Assembly: GCA_033977485.1 (NCBI GenBank)
Contig: CM066997.1
Coordinates: forward strand, 72,944,634 to 73,008,633
Reading direction: 5' to 3'
DNA length: 64,000 nt
Origin: Hydrangea macrophylla
Taxonomy: Eukaryota; Streptophyta; Magnoliopsida; Cornales; Hydrangeaceae
Shown here in pieces: positions 33,552-44,345 of the stretch. How positions within the stretch are numbered: position 1 is the first letter of the stretch; every line of letters starts with the position of its first letter. The notes beneath the pieces are model-generated. The model ran no database searches. It saw only the letters and a program-made list of their open reading frames with translations, and was not told where the DNA came from. The position numbers and the translations under genes were made by a program.

Positions 33552-34700
33552 TCAGTGATGGGGTTGATTTGCTGATTTGCGAGCTATCTTTCTGGATCTT
33601 TGTGGTGGTGGAGTATTGTTCTGAACTTCTAGTTTAGGGCATTCTTTACGTATATGACCAGTCTTTCCACAATTAAAACACTGCACATGTTGCCCTGTGA
33701 GTTGTTTCGGTGCTGCGCATTCTTTGGAGTGGTGTCCGGGTGTTCCGCAGTTGTAGCAGATATCACGTTGCTTTGCGTGTGTCTGAACGGCTTTCTGACT
33801 AACTCTTCTGTTATTGCTTCTCTGTCTATTGTGATGATTCTGGAGGTGTCCAGAGTTTCCTCTGGTGATTACAGACTGCATTCGAGCGGTTGTCTGTGAC
33901 ACTTGATTGCTTCTTCGACTTCCTCCTTGGTTGGTTGCCTGGAACCAGTTTTCTTTTCCTCCTTGTGGGTGGCCTTCTAGTTTCTTGCTGTTCAGAGCTA
34001 TGTTCTCCAGTTGTGTGGCTAATTCGACCATTTCTTCGAATGGTTGGTCAAGGTATACTACTGCTGTCTTTTGAAGGTTTGGATTAAGTCCTTCGTAATA
34101 TTGCAGTGTCTTATTTCGCTGAGTATCTACCATGTAGGGAGCAAATCGCGATAATCTCTCAAATTTTGCCGTGTATTCTTGTACTGTCATGTTGCCTTGA
34201 ACTAGCTCTATGAATTCCTTTTTCTTCTTGTTTCTCTCTATTCTTGGGAAGTACTTTGCTAGGAATTTCGTTTTGAATGCTTCCCATGTCATTCTCCTTG
34301 TAACATCTTCGCCCATTGTAGCTTCGACAGATTCCCACCAGTCGGCTGCCGAATACGTCAATTGGAAAACAGCTAAGCGTCTTTTCTCCGTCTCGTTGCA
34401 TTCGAGGGCTTGAAACATTCGTTCCATATCACGAAGCCATTGTATAGCTTCCCATGCTTCTGTCATTCCAGTGAACGTTCCTGGTTTAAGTGCACGAAAT
34501 CTCTCAAGCAGTTTATCTCCTGTCTGACAAGTATCCTTGTTGTTGATGACGCGGTCCAGGTGATCACTTGCTTGTTCCACGCGTCGGACAAGAGCTCCTA
34601 TCAATCCTGTTGGATCCACTGCTGGAGGTATCACATTTGTTGGTCCGTTGGGTGAATTCTGAGTATTCCGTTTCCTCTTAACCATGGTGTACTCTAGCAA
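33552..34700 (-). CDS. Intact gag of the gag-only element
   Basis: The 382-residue frame has no break. A second Met six codons in (MVKRKRN, at 34685) has the better start context and may be the true start. The retrotransposon gag domain covers roughly residues 90-200 (FTGMTEAWEAIQWLRDMERMF, YSAADWWESV, FKTKFLAKYFP, GNMTVQEYTAKFERL). Two zinc knuckles near the C terminus read CYNCGTPGHHSKEC and CFNCGKTGHIRKEC, both CX2CX4HX4C. Gag assembles the particle and binds the packaged RNA. An intact gag with no pol suggests the element keeps cis packaging and borrows RT and integrase in trans. Confidence 0.92.
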   Translation of the reverse strand: MLEYTMVKRKRNTQNSPNGPTNVIPPAVDPTGLIGALVRRVEQASDHLDRVINNKDTCQTGDKLLERFRALKPGTFTGMTEAWEAIQWLRDMERMFQALECNETEKRRLAVFQLTYSAADWWESVEATMGEDVTRRMTWEAFKTKFLAKYFPRIERNKKKKEFIELVQGNMTVQEYTAKFERLSRFAPYMVDTQRNKTLQYYEGLNPNLQKTAVVYLDQPFEEMVELATQLENIALNSKKLEGHPQGGKENWFQATNQGGSRRSNQVSQTTARMQSVITRGNSGHLQNHHNRQRSNNRRVSQKAVQTHAKQRDICYNCGTPGHHSKECAAPKQLTGQHVQCFNCGKTGHIRKECPKLEVQNNTPPPQRSRKIARKSANQPHH

Positions 34701-35146
34701 GGGTTATACCTATGAGTTTACACCTATTTGGTCAGTACCTTATCTTATCTCGTCTGGTCATATGACAAGTAACAGTATTGAGTTAACAGGGATTTCTAGC
34801 ATATAACGGTTGTCACAACTACTACTAGGATCAAGGGTAAGGTATTCTCATCCTTGGCCTTTCTAGACTCTAGGTTGGGCTGACTGTTCCGAGATACATC
34901 TCAGGAAGTTCGTCAGTGCCTAAACATCTATCGACTAATGGTCAAGCCTATATTCTTATTAGTAATAAATGCATAAGGGGTAAGATTAGCAATTAATAAG
35001 AATGCATCTCATCCCTACAATTATGTTAAGTTAAGACACAAGCAAACTACTGCTGATCAGAAAATAAAAAGTACAGCAAAAGTACGAATACTAGTTCTAC
35101 CTATTTGGAATACATCAAAAGAAGTGGAATAAGAACATAAGATGAA
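34701..35146 (-). other. Untranslated stretch between gag and the next small ORF
   Basis: I see no coding frame or repeat in this part of the element's interior. Confidence 0.5.
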
Positions 35147-35605
35147 CTAGCTAAGGATCCATCCTCCATCTCTCTCAACATCAGAGTCCGAGGTCACCTC
35201 TCCTAAGTCACTGGATGGTGGAAAGTCAATCGGAGGGATACCTATAAATGCATCCCAGACTGGCTCTAGGGGCCAATCAGGGTCCTCTATCATCTCAGGC
35301 TCCGCTAGTGGGTCTTCATCTGGATCATCATCTGAGTCATCATCAGAACCTGTAGGGGTAACAAAGTGTACTACGTCTTCTTGTGGCTCATCCTGGTCAT
35401 GGATTGCAAGGTTTCCAAGGGCATGAGGAATCTCCTCCATCTCAGCAGACAGCAAGCGCGGTGCTATCACTCTATGATATGCTAACTCTGGAACAGGTCT
35501 CTCACGGAAGAAACAACGTGTCCACTTCCTTATACTCTGGCGAACTCTATGCCTGATGGTGTTGCTAACATGACCAAATCCTCGAGGGGCAAAATGTCTT
35601 TCCAA
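35147..35605 (-). CDS. Unrecognised acidic ORF of the gag-only element (ORF b)
   Basis: The 152-residue frame has a basic N-terminal third (RHRVRQSIRKWTRCFFRERP) and a strongly acidic C-terminal half (DDDSDDDPDEDPLAEPE). The frame stays open upstream to an in-frame TAG near 35620; before that an ATG at about 35656 would give MEHQIEYDAADG. The gene may thus be a broken longer ORF. No family recognised. It sits between the primer site and gag. Confidence 0.5.
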   Translation of the reverse strand: MERHFAPRGFGHVSNTIRHRVRQSIRKWTRCFFRERPVPELAYHRVIAPRLLSAEMEEIPHALGNLAIHDQDEPQEDVVHFVTPTGSDDDSDDDPDEDPLAEPEMIEDPDWPLEPVWDAFIGIPPIDFPPSSDLGEVTSDSDVERDGGWILS

Positions 35606-36179
35606 GGTGACTCTGTACTATCCATCCGCAGCATCGTACTCTATCTGGTGCTCCATGCTAGCCTTCCCAACACAGAAAGCTAACTTAGTACTGATGCTAA
35701 TTAATGAAATATCTTAAAGTTTCATAGTGACAAGGGGGTATCTTTCTTAATTCTATCTAAACCTTGAGTTACTGTCAATTGTTCCAAGTCTGACTTCCTG
35801 ATCTTACATTAGTTCCTAATTCTATATTTATTACACTTGTGACTTCTATGGCTCAACTTGTCGCGGGGATTTATTAGTCATTCTTATAGACTAAGAGTAT
35901 ACAAGTTTAAATAAATTACTAAATATAAGCGAGCAGTATATCCACGTGAAAACATATAAGTCGGGTTAAAGATAAACTCCATAGATAGATTTAAACATAG
36001 TGCAACATAGTTACAAAAACATTTACATCAGGGAGTGCGTACGTTGAGTACGTAAATAATAGGGAATAGTGCCAACAACAGATACATGAAAGGCGTACAC
36101 GTTACTACTACTACGTGTTACATGCCTGAGTACAGTTATATACACAAAAGATGGACTAACAGTCCTATTACAAAGTCCT
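35606..36179 (-). other. Spacer between the two small ORFs
   Basis: Nothing is recognised beyond the short upstream extension of ORF b near 35620-35656. Confidence 0.5.
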
Positions 36180-36743
36180 TCAATCATCCAGGTCCTCGAC
36201 CTTTGACTTTCCCTTCTCAGCTATGTCTTTCTTAGTTGGGTCAACATTGACTGCGGAATCAGCATCCTCCACAGAATTGGTCTCCTTTGCTGGAACTTCT
36301 CCATCATCATCCTCTTCCATATCAGTCCCCAAGACTGGCTCAACGGTCAAGGGTGTATCAGCTATGGACTCCTCTGGTACTGGGGGTGGCATAGTAGAAG
36401 ATGGTCCTATGGGTCCTGGTGGGGGTGTCAGCTTGACTCGAAAAGTCATGACTCGGAGGGTATAGCTGTCATGAGTCATCTCAGCTGCTTCCTGATGAAC
36501 AAGTCTAAGGGTGTTTTCTCGGTAATGTGCCTCTCTCTGCAGGATCTCTGGGTCCTCAATTCCCAACACATGTACATCATGCCACATGTTTTCCTCCAAA
36601 TGCTGCTGAGCACTCCGTCGAATCCTTTGTTGGTACAACACTAGGTATGCAGGCTCTATACGATCTGGATAAACCCAATGTCCTCCAAACCCGTCTTGGA
36701 CATAGAATGGTTCCATGCTAACCTGTCCAATATAAACTATCAT
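36180..36743 (-). CDS. Unrecognised acidic ORF of the gag-only element (ORF a)
   Basis: The 187-residue frame starts about 100 bases after the 5' LTR end on the minus strand; MEPFYVQDGFGG, nine codons in, may be the real start. The N-terminal half is rich in Tyr/His/Arg/Glu (RRSAQQHLEENMWHDVHVLG, AHYRENTLRLVHQEAAEMT), the middle is Pro-rich and the end is acidic with a KGKSKVEDLDD tail. There are no breaks. I recognise no family. Like ORF b it lies upstream of gag and has an acidic end, so the two may be an accessory pair or exons of one gene. Confidence 0.55.
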   Translation of the reverse strand: MIVYIGQVSMEPFYVQDGFGGHWVYPDRIEPAYLVLYQQRIRRSAQQHLEENMWHDVHVLGIEDPEILQREAHYRENTLRLVHQEAAEMTHDSYTLRVMTFRVKLTPPPGPIGPSSTMPPPVPEESIADTPLTVEPVLGTDMEEDDDGEVPAKETNSVEDADSAVNVDPTKKDIAEKGKSKVEDLDD

Positions 36744-36827
36744 AGGGTTAGTATCTTCATAAGTGAGGAAAAGATCTAATGGTTTATACCTTAAAGTGTA
36801 TAGGACAAACGGTAAATGCCTAACCTA

Positions 36828-36840
36828 GGCTTTGATACCA
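36828..36840 (-). other. Primer binding site, initiator tRNA-Met type
   Basis: The minus strand reads TGGTATCAAAGCC nine bases after the 5' LTR end. This matches the common TGGTATCAGAGCC site, complementary to initiator tRNA-Met, with one change. Confidence 0.78.
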
Positions 36841-37714
36841 CTAAAACCCTGTCACGCCCCGGAGTAAGGCAAAAATAGGGAAAATAAAAATTTTCCTTTA
36901 TGGGTCCGTAGACACGTGACTAGTTTGTTAACCGTCCTGTCCTTCTAACTCCGCACCATGCAATCGTAAGGGAAATACTAGAGCATAAGCATGATCTAAA
37001 CTTATCAGAGAATAAATACAGCAGCGGAAATTAAACAAGGGTTACAATAACTTCAATCTTAATACAAGAGGCCATATTAAATAATTTACATAATCTTAAA
37101 ACTTGAGAAACTGTCTATCAGGTCTTGGGCAAGGCTTTATTCTCCTTGGCTCCATGGTACTGCATCCTGAACTCTTCTATCTATCTCCGAACCTGCAACA
37201 CTCTGGGCATACGAATGCCCAGGGCGTAACATGCCGTCAGCCTTGGAACAAGGCTGAGTGAGAGTCTCAACCGCATAATAATCAATAAATACAACACATC
37301 TCTCGACTCACGTCATAGTTTAATACTTTAAAAATAGGGTTAATCTCTTATCAAAAGACGCATTCTCACCACGGGCATAGCAGAGGTCTCAACAAAATAG
37401 ATAAACAGATAATCACAACATCATAGAATACATTCTCCTTATTTTATCCACGTGCGTGCAATTGCATGACCAATGTAACTCACTCCCGACTCTTTTCATA
37501 GACACTTGCTTTTTAAAACTGATACTTTTCAAAACCATTTTATTTTAAAACCAAAACTTTCCAAACCAAATCATTTTGAACTAAATCATTTTTACTTATC
37601 AACTCAATCTCATCATTCACCTTTTCTTTCTCATCCACTTGACAACACGCGGTATATCAAGGATGATAACATGCTATCACAGCCAATTCATACTCATTCC
37701 CTTGATAGGCCACC

Positions 37715-37896
37715 GGACGTCTTCACGGCGCGCACTATTTGTAAACAATGAAACTGGCACATGGGACGTCTTCAACCATGTGTATACGCTCACCGGTCGT
37801 CTACGCGGCTGAGAAGTATATTAGAGCACTATCCGGACGTCTTCAACGATACATGGGACGTCTTCAACCACGTATGCGCATCACCGGACGTCTTCA
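37715..37896. repeat. Phased GGACGTCTTCAA array in the right LTR
   Basis: Six units start at 37715, 37764, 37795 (GGTCGTCTACG variant), 37835, 37856 and 37886, with spacings of 49, 31, 40, 21 and 30 bp, the same as in the left LTR. Confidence 0.9.
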
Positions 37897-39331
37897 ATAG
37901 CGAGAGGCGCGCTAGGAACCCTAACCGTTCATGTCCACCCGGCTCGTCAGCCGTTGATCCATAGGATCCAGAATTCACATCTCTTTCACATTCGCGTATC
38001 TCATCTCATTCACATTCTCATCAAAACACCTCTCTTTTCTCACACAATGCATGCCAACACATGTCATGAAATGCAAGTGAATCCATTCCCGATACCCATA
38101 TGCAAATCCACTTTCATTCTCTTTATTATTCACATGGCATGTGTTATCTATTTCAATTAACAATATCGTAAAACGTGCATTTATCAATTAGCAGCAGAAA
38201 CGTACATATAACAACAGGGATCACATAACATGGATTGATACCAATAATCATATAGATAAAACCCTTGACATGCTCATGCATACGATAGCCCTACCATAAC
38301 ATGCTTCACATAGCTTTACAATTATTAGAATACATGTAGCATCATAAATCAGCATATCACTTATACAAAATACCATACAGGTAGCTTTTAAACATCTTAT
38401 ATTAGTCTTATTAGGATTAGAGTGAGGTTAGGAAACTCACCTCGAGTCACCGATCCTCGAAAAGCGGATAACCGTCAAGTTCTACAACAATAAACGAAAT
38501 AAATAATAATAATGTATGAGTACAACTATAGGGGCAAAATGGTAATTTTACCAAATGAGGTCATAACCTCAAGGTAGTGATCTACGTGTCATTCTAAGTT
38601 CAACGCCATTGACTAGACTCAAATCGGAGTCCGTCGCGTTTTTACGAGGTAAAAGGTAGGGCTTACTATACTAATGCGGGCCCTAAAAGATAGGCTGTAT
38701 TTTCGACCGGGTCGAAAGGTCACCAAACTTTACGGAAATGTTCTAGACATTATTCTAAGACTCTGGGAGCTGACCGCGTAATTTTCGGAGTCCTAGATTA
38801 TTTATTATGAATTATTGAAGATAATATATACAAGAAAATATCTGAAACGGGATTTAAATATGTAATTATAATTATACAAAGAAATCAGTGCTTAGAAGTA
38901 TTTTTATTAAATACTAGACATTAAAATACACCACCAGTATTTATTTCATAATTTTCGGAGCTCGTTTGGTATTTTTAATAATTAATATACTCATAAAATA
39001 GCTCCTTATTAATTATTAAAAATACTAGACTATAATATTATAGCTTTATAACATACATCATATAATAAAATAGTCCCAGGGTCATTACCCAAATTTTCTA
39101 GAATTTATAAATACATATAGGTATTTATTAACTATTTAAAACCATTTAAAACTAATATTTATTATTTATATTAACCATATAAATAATAAATATATAATAT
39201 ATATATATATAATATAATAATGATATATAGAACATTAAAATAATATTCTATAATATTAAAACCTTAATGGTATAATTATAAATTATTTATAATTATTAAA
39301 ACCATTTAAAACCTTTTAAACTAATTAATAC

Positions 39332-39392
<61 letters not shown>

Positions 39393-40599
39393 AATCTCAG
39401 ACCCGACGGGTCAAACCCGAACCGACCCGAACCCCTATGGGTTACCCGAATATACTCTCAAGAAGACCCAAGGACGCGACCCGATGGGTCAGACCCGACC
39501 CGACCGACTCCTAAACGGACTACCCATTTCTACAAACAAAGAAACCCAAACCAAAACCCATTCGGGGTGATCCTAACCCGAACCCGAAACCCACTCCCAC
39601 TCACAACTAATCCTACCCATTAACCCATACCCGAACCCAGACTTGACCCAACCACAGACACAACTTAACCCAGCCCGCTAGCCCAAACCTAACCTAACCC
39701 GAACCAAACCCTGACCCAAACCTAGACACAACACAACCCGCCCCAAAACCCGAAACCCTACCCAACGTCAAAACGACGTCGTCCCACTTAAGTTAACCCA
39801 TGGGTTAACTTAACCCGGCCCAAACCCAAACCCTGACCCTATTACACACACATCCTAACCCGCCCCTAACCTGACCCTAACCCGGTTGATATAACCCGAA
39901 ACTCACTCGGGTCTCTTCTTCTTCTCCGGTGAGCTGCTCGTCGCCGGAAGGTCGGGCCTCGCCGGAGACTTTCTCTCTCTTCGTATCTCCTTCATTTCTC
40001 AACGAAAATCGATGAGGTCAACGGGAATTTGACCGGAATCTCTCCCTCTACAACATACTATAAGCCTAACGTCCGGTTCATTCATTTGGTGGTCCTACCA
40101 AGTGATTATTGTTTTGGCCATTTCAAAGAATAATGGCCTGCATGGCCATCGAATCGTCACCCAAATCCAAACCTGCTACAAGGGGGTCTACCTGGGACCA
40201 ATTGGGTCTGTTTGGTGTAGGAAAAAGGGGTTTTGGTCATGCTTGACAAATCAAGCTCCTAAGTTGAGCTTTAATGGTGGCCGGAGCTCATATAGAGCCT
40301 TAGGCTCTGTTTGGTTTGCATGCAAGGGTCCTAGGGTTCCTATGTGACATGTAAATGACCAGAGATGCAATGGGGGGTGTGATTTTACCTCAGGTGGTCT
40401 AGATCTCCTCTCCTCTTTCTTCGATCAACTTTTCTCTCCCTCTCTCTCCCTCTTGCTGCGTTCCTCTTCTTCAGTCTCTTCTTCTTCCTCTTGTGATCAC
40501 AGAGTGTGTGTGTGTGTGTGTGTTGAGGAGGTAAGGCAGAGAATGTGGATAAGGGTGGGGTGTGTGTGTATAGACCGGGGTGAGGGGGGTGTGTTCTCT

Positions 40600-40601
<2 letters not shown>

Positions 40602-40674
<73 letters not shown>

Positions 40675-40676
40675 TC
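40602..40676. repeat. (CT)n microsatellite in the right LTR
   Basis: About 35 CT units with one GT interruption. It is longer than its counterpart in the left LTR. Confidence 0.92.
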
Positions 40677-41213
40677 TGCCATCTGTGTGTATGAGTGTGT
40701 TATGGCAGCCAGCTTATGAGGGTGAGGGTGGGGGTATTTATAAATGAAGGGGGTGGAGGAGGACATAAGTGTCCAAACACTTGGGGGTGTACAAAATTTA
40801 CATGTATAGGTGTTTGTGTGTCCAAGGGTAGATTAAGTGGGGTCCACTTGACTGTCAAGGGTGGTGTGGGTCCTATTCTTGGTTAAATACATTATGGCAT
40901 GAGCCAGTGTTCCAATAGATAAGCAATGTCGTTAAATGAGTCACAATTGTAAATTGTGCAGGTACGGGGCTGTGTATATGCCTAGACGTAAATCTGACTA
41001 TAACTTCTAATGAAATTTAAAATATCGAGCGACTATGCTTATTAGGTTCTAAGTTAGAATTAATGTTGTCGTCAAGACGTTGACTATGGGATCTTATCTA
41101 GATTTCTAATTTAGGTCATCCTAATGGGCCTTCTGTAGCCGTCATCATGGTGACGCCATATGTCACTAATCTTATATTCCTACATGGAATTTCTAGAAAT
41201 TCTGGGTGATACA

Positions 41214-41218
41214 GAATC
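41214..41218. repeat. Target site duplication GAATC, right copy
   Basis: It is identical to 28910-28914 and directly abuts the right LTR end. Confidence 0.92.
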
Positions 41219-43188
41219 TTGGGAAACCAAGTGGAAAGACTGACTAGTGGATTCAGGTAATGTCTAAGCAGCCTGATGACTGGTTGTAGGGACGCCACCA
41301 AAGATGGTGGTTACGGGGGTACTAGACTGATAACCTGCTACTATAACTCCCACAAACGCATCAGTTTGAACCACAGGCTCCGCAATTCCAAATTCAGCCA
41401 AGGGTGGAAAAGGACAAGTCTTTTTTATCCAATTCTCAGCAGAAGCGTAAAGCTACTGCCAGTTTGGAGTCTTGCCATATTTTTTTCGATATTCACGAGC
41501 TTTCTTTTCCACCCGTTCTTTTTTTAGTCAGATTCTGATACGACTTGCCTCAGAAATTAACTTAGAGGGCTTCTGGGGATTCCATTTAGCTTACAAAACT
41601 CCTCAAATTTGATGATGGAATCATAATCAGCTTTAAGGTCAAAGTCCATACCTGGGCCTCTCTTTCTTTTTCCTGTAGTCTGAACAAGTGAAGGATTAGC
41701 AGTTGGTGATGGCAGCAGAGACAATGTATTGAGCAATGAATCAAAAAAACCAAAAACAACGATCAAAATGTTCCATCCAAAATGTATCAAAGGAATGAGT
41801 AGATGCTAGGTGAAGGGAAAAAGGTTGAAATTCAAACTGCTCGAGGAGAAGTCTATTGAGCTCATCCACCTGCTGGACTGATTCGTAAGTTTTAAAAATT
41901 GTACGAGTCAAGAACCCCGAGTTGGTTTACAAAAAATTGGGATAAGGAAGTGCTTGGGTTAGGCCGAATAGGCGTGCATAGTAGTTTGGGAAATAAGATT
42001 CCATGCCGCATTGGTTATTTCCTGAATCCTCTTTTGTCACTCTGTGATGACAATCCCAAGAGATTAGATAGCATGACCACAGTTCAGGGTAACTATTGGG
42101 CTCAAAGAGGGAGGCTTGAAACTAGGTTGGTCCGTACAGAGGAGGATGATAGGGTAAGAACCTACTAGGAGAAGGAGTCCTAAGGGAGAAAAAGAAGCTT
42201 AAATAATTTGAAAATCCAAAGGGGATAGAAGAATACATGGCCAAATTTTGGCCATAAACAGATGAGTCAGACACGGTGGTGCAAGAAGGGCTAATTTCAT
42301 GAAAGTGTAGATGGAGCCAAACTGTAGAATCCATAAAGGGTCACCCCAAGTGTCCAGATTACTACTAACCAGCTTAAAACATCCCCTGTAGATTTGAGCC
42401 AGAAGCCAAAGCTAGGGCTAGAGGGAGATCGGATTTAACTACTTTGAAGGAAGGGGGACAGGTCAGGTATCTACTAACCCAAAAAGTGAGAAAGGCAAGA
42501 TATTCCGCATTAGTCAAGGGACCTTTTTCCTTTATGTGTTCTAGGATGAAAGACTGATAGCTGGTATTCTTTTCGAAGCCAGAAGTGATGGGAAAAATAG
42601 AGTATGTTTGCTGGGATAGTAGAGCACTAATAGGGTCACCATCCGATCTCACCCCAATTAAGGCAGCTAGGTCAAGAAGGGTAGGGGACATCATCCCACA
42701 TAGAAAATGAAAAGAATTGGCAGATACAGACCAAAAGGCCAGAGCAAAGGAAAGAAGTGGGGTATTCATAGGTAATGGCACGGTGGTTAATTGCATTAAG
42801 TCATGGATGTACTGCCTACGCCACTCGTCCAATTTGAAAGGAATGACTCTGGCCACCTAGGTTCGCCATTCCGGTAAGGGTTTTGATGGCCAGAACCAGA
42901 GGTCGTTACTATTGAACCATCTTTGTAGCGAGGGAATAGGGTGTTCAGACAAAAAAAGACCATTACGGGGAAAGAGGTCAGAAACTCGGGGAAGGACATA
43001 CTCTTGAGCTATGCTTGGACCAAGGATGGGGAGATGAAATCAGGTGAGTGTTCCATTACCTGCAGACTGATGCCTTCGAAAGCAGCAATACGAAATTGTC
43101 TTAGTGATTCTTTGGCCCGCGATTGAGGATCAGTGGCAACCTCCTCTGTACTAGGAGATGAAGTGGATTCTAGAGGGTTTTCAGCCAT
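41219..43188 (-). pseudogene. Antisense plant-mobile-domain gene, 5' part
   Basis: On the minus strand an ATG at 43188 opens MAENPLESTSSPSTEEV. After a stop near 43012 and a frame change near 42850 comes a plant mobile domain: LDEWRRQYIHDLMQ, FALAFWSVSANSFHFLCG, LDLAALIGVRSDGDPI, KGPLTNAEYLAFLTFWVSRYL (42374-42850). Further C-terminal pieces include GKRKRGPGMDFDLKADYDS (41557-41790). The gene continues at 28909 beyond the inserted element. Plant mobile domains occur in host proteins such as MAIN/MAIL1 and in plant transposons; here the position, antisense behind integrase, says transposon. The gene is broken. Confidence 0.75.
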
Positions 43189-43637
43189 AGGAGATATAAG
43201 GTTGAGAACAAGAGATGAGAGGTGAAGGACTTGGGCAATAAAGAAATTGGATGCTGAAAAGAACTCAAGAATGGTTTAAGTAGCAGAGGTTTAAAGGAAT
43301 ATGGAAAGATTTTTGAATTGCAACCTGTTTCAAAATTGAAACATCCCCAAAACTCGCGCTGATTACAAATTAGAATTCCCTAGAGATCAGGAGGGATATG
43401 ATACAACAGTACAAATAGGAATTAAATGAGGGTCAAGTCAGTATCTTTTCAAGAAAAGAATATTTCTATCCCTAGAATGTCATCTCATCATTCCCTAAAA
43501 AAATTGGCGGTTATGGAGTTGGGAGATAAGAATGACTTCTTTAAGGGAAATTATGATTTGGTGGGCCAGTGTCCAAATTAGCAACATCCCCTCAAGTGAT
43601 GGTTTCTAGCGCTTTTACTTGAAAGGGATGTTGGGGG
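43189..43637. other. Flank between the antisense gene and the candidate 3' LTR
   Basis: No gene is seen. If the antisense gene is expressed, its promoter would lie here. A GGGATGTTGGGGGCA stretch at its right end could be the polypurine tract of the plus-strand element. Confidence 0.45.
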
Positions 43638-44345
43638 CATTGTTTGCACCAAAAAATAAAATTAAAAGTGGGCCCACCAAACCTAATGAGGAATTACGTT
43701 CAGAATATGTACGAAGATAGGCTGATGGAGAGTGCATACTGATGCAACACAATAACGCCAAAATCCAGCGCGTATGCCACATTAGTGGCAGGGCATTTAT
43801 TGGCAGTTATGTTAATGAAACGTGTAATGCAGAAGTAGTGTCAGGCGCAGTCATGTACGAAGCCCATTATTCCCAAAACATGGAGATAGTGGGAGGTTTC
43901 TCAGTAGAGGGGTAGCGGTTACAGCTATTGTTACCTATTTAAAGGAATGAAGGAATAGAGATAAGAGAACCCCCAGATGATCAAGAATACTTAGCATTTT
44001 TTCATACTTCATACCATGTCTTTCCTTTATCGTTCATTGTCAGGTTATTTCACTAAATTAGGATTAGCTTTGTAAATCCCAATTAGAAGGCGTGATTACT
44101 ACGTCTAATTGTATTGTGTTTTTAAAGGATTTATTGGAGTTTCCTCTCTGTTACTTCTTTTACTAGTCTCAGTATTCTTCACATTTCAAGTCTTTAATCT
44201 TTGTTTAAAGCAACCTGAAGCTATTTGGAGAAATTTCGTTCCTCTATTTCTCTACTCGTCTGATTTGTCAAATTGTTCGCATCAAGAGGACATTTGTCTG
44301 GCATGCTCGCATTTTAGTACTTGCATATTTTCTAGCCATACAAGA
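43638..44345 (+). repeat. Candidate 3' LTR of the Ogre-like element
   Basis: After GTTGGGGGCAT the sequence starts TGTTTGCACC; it holds a TATA-like CTATTTAAAGG (about 43935) and then AT-rich sequence to about 44345. The layout fits an LTR of about 700 bp. I see no matching copy at the left end of the element, and the right boundary is not fixed, so confidence is low. Confidence 0.4.

Larger units (their letters stand above)
28915..41213 (-). mobile_element. Gag-only long-LTR retrotransposon, chromovirus (Tekay/Del-like) type, non-autonomous
   Basis: Two near-identical direct repeats of about 4.35 kb flank a 3.6-kb interior, with 5-bp GAATC duplications outside. On the minus strand the order is 5' LTR (right), initiator-Met-type primer site, two small ORFs, an intact gag ORF, then only the last codons of pol, polypurine tract and 3' LTR (left). 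Protease, RT, RNase H and integrase are absent. The pol end (LDFEDEILK then stop, then a purine tract) and LTR start TGTARCACCC are the pattern of Tekay/Del chromoviruses. Such gag-only derivatives must use enzymes of an autonomous relative. It inserted into the antisense gene of the Ogre-like element. Confidence 0.92.
36850..41213 (-). repeat. 5' LTR of the gag-only element (right copy)
   Basis: On the minus strand it runs from TGTATCACCC (41213) to GGGGCGTGACA (36850), 4364 bp. It aligns to the left LTR along its full length with few substitutions and small indels, including about 22 bp present only here near 41160-41185. It carries the phased GACGTC array (37715-37896), (AAT)n/(ATT)n block (39332-39391), ACCCGA block (39400-39895) and (CT)n tract (40602-40676). 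Confidence 0.93.
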
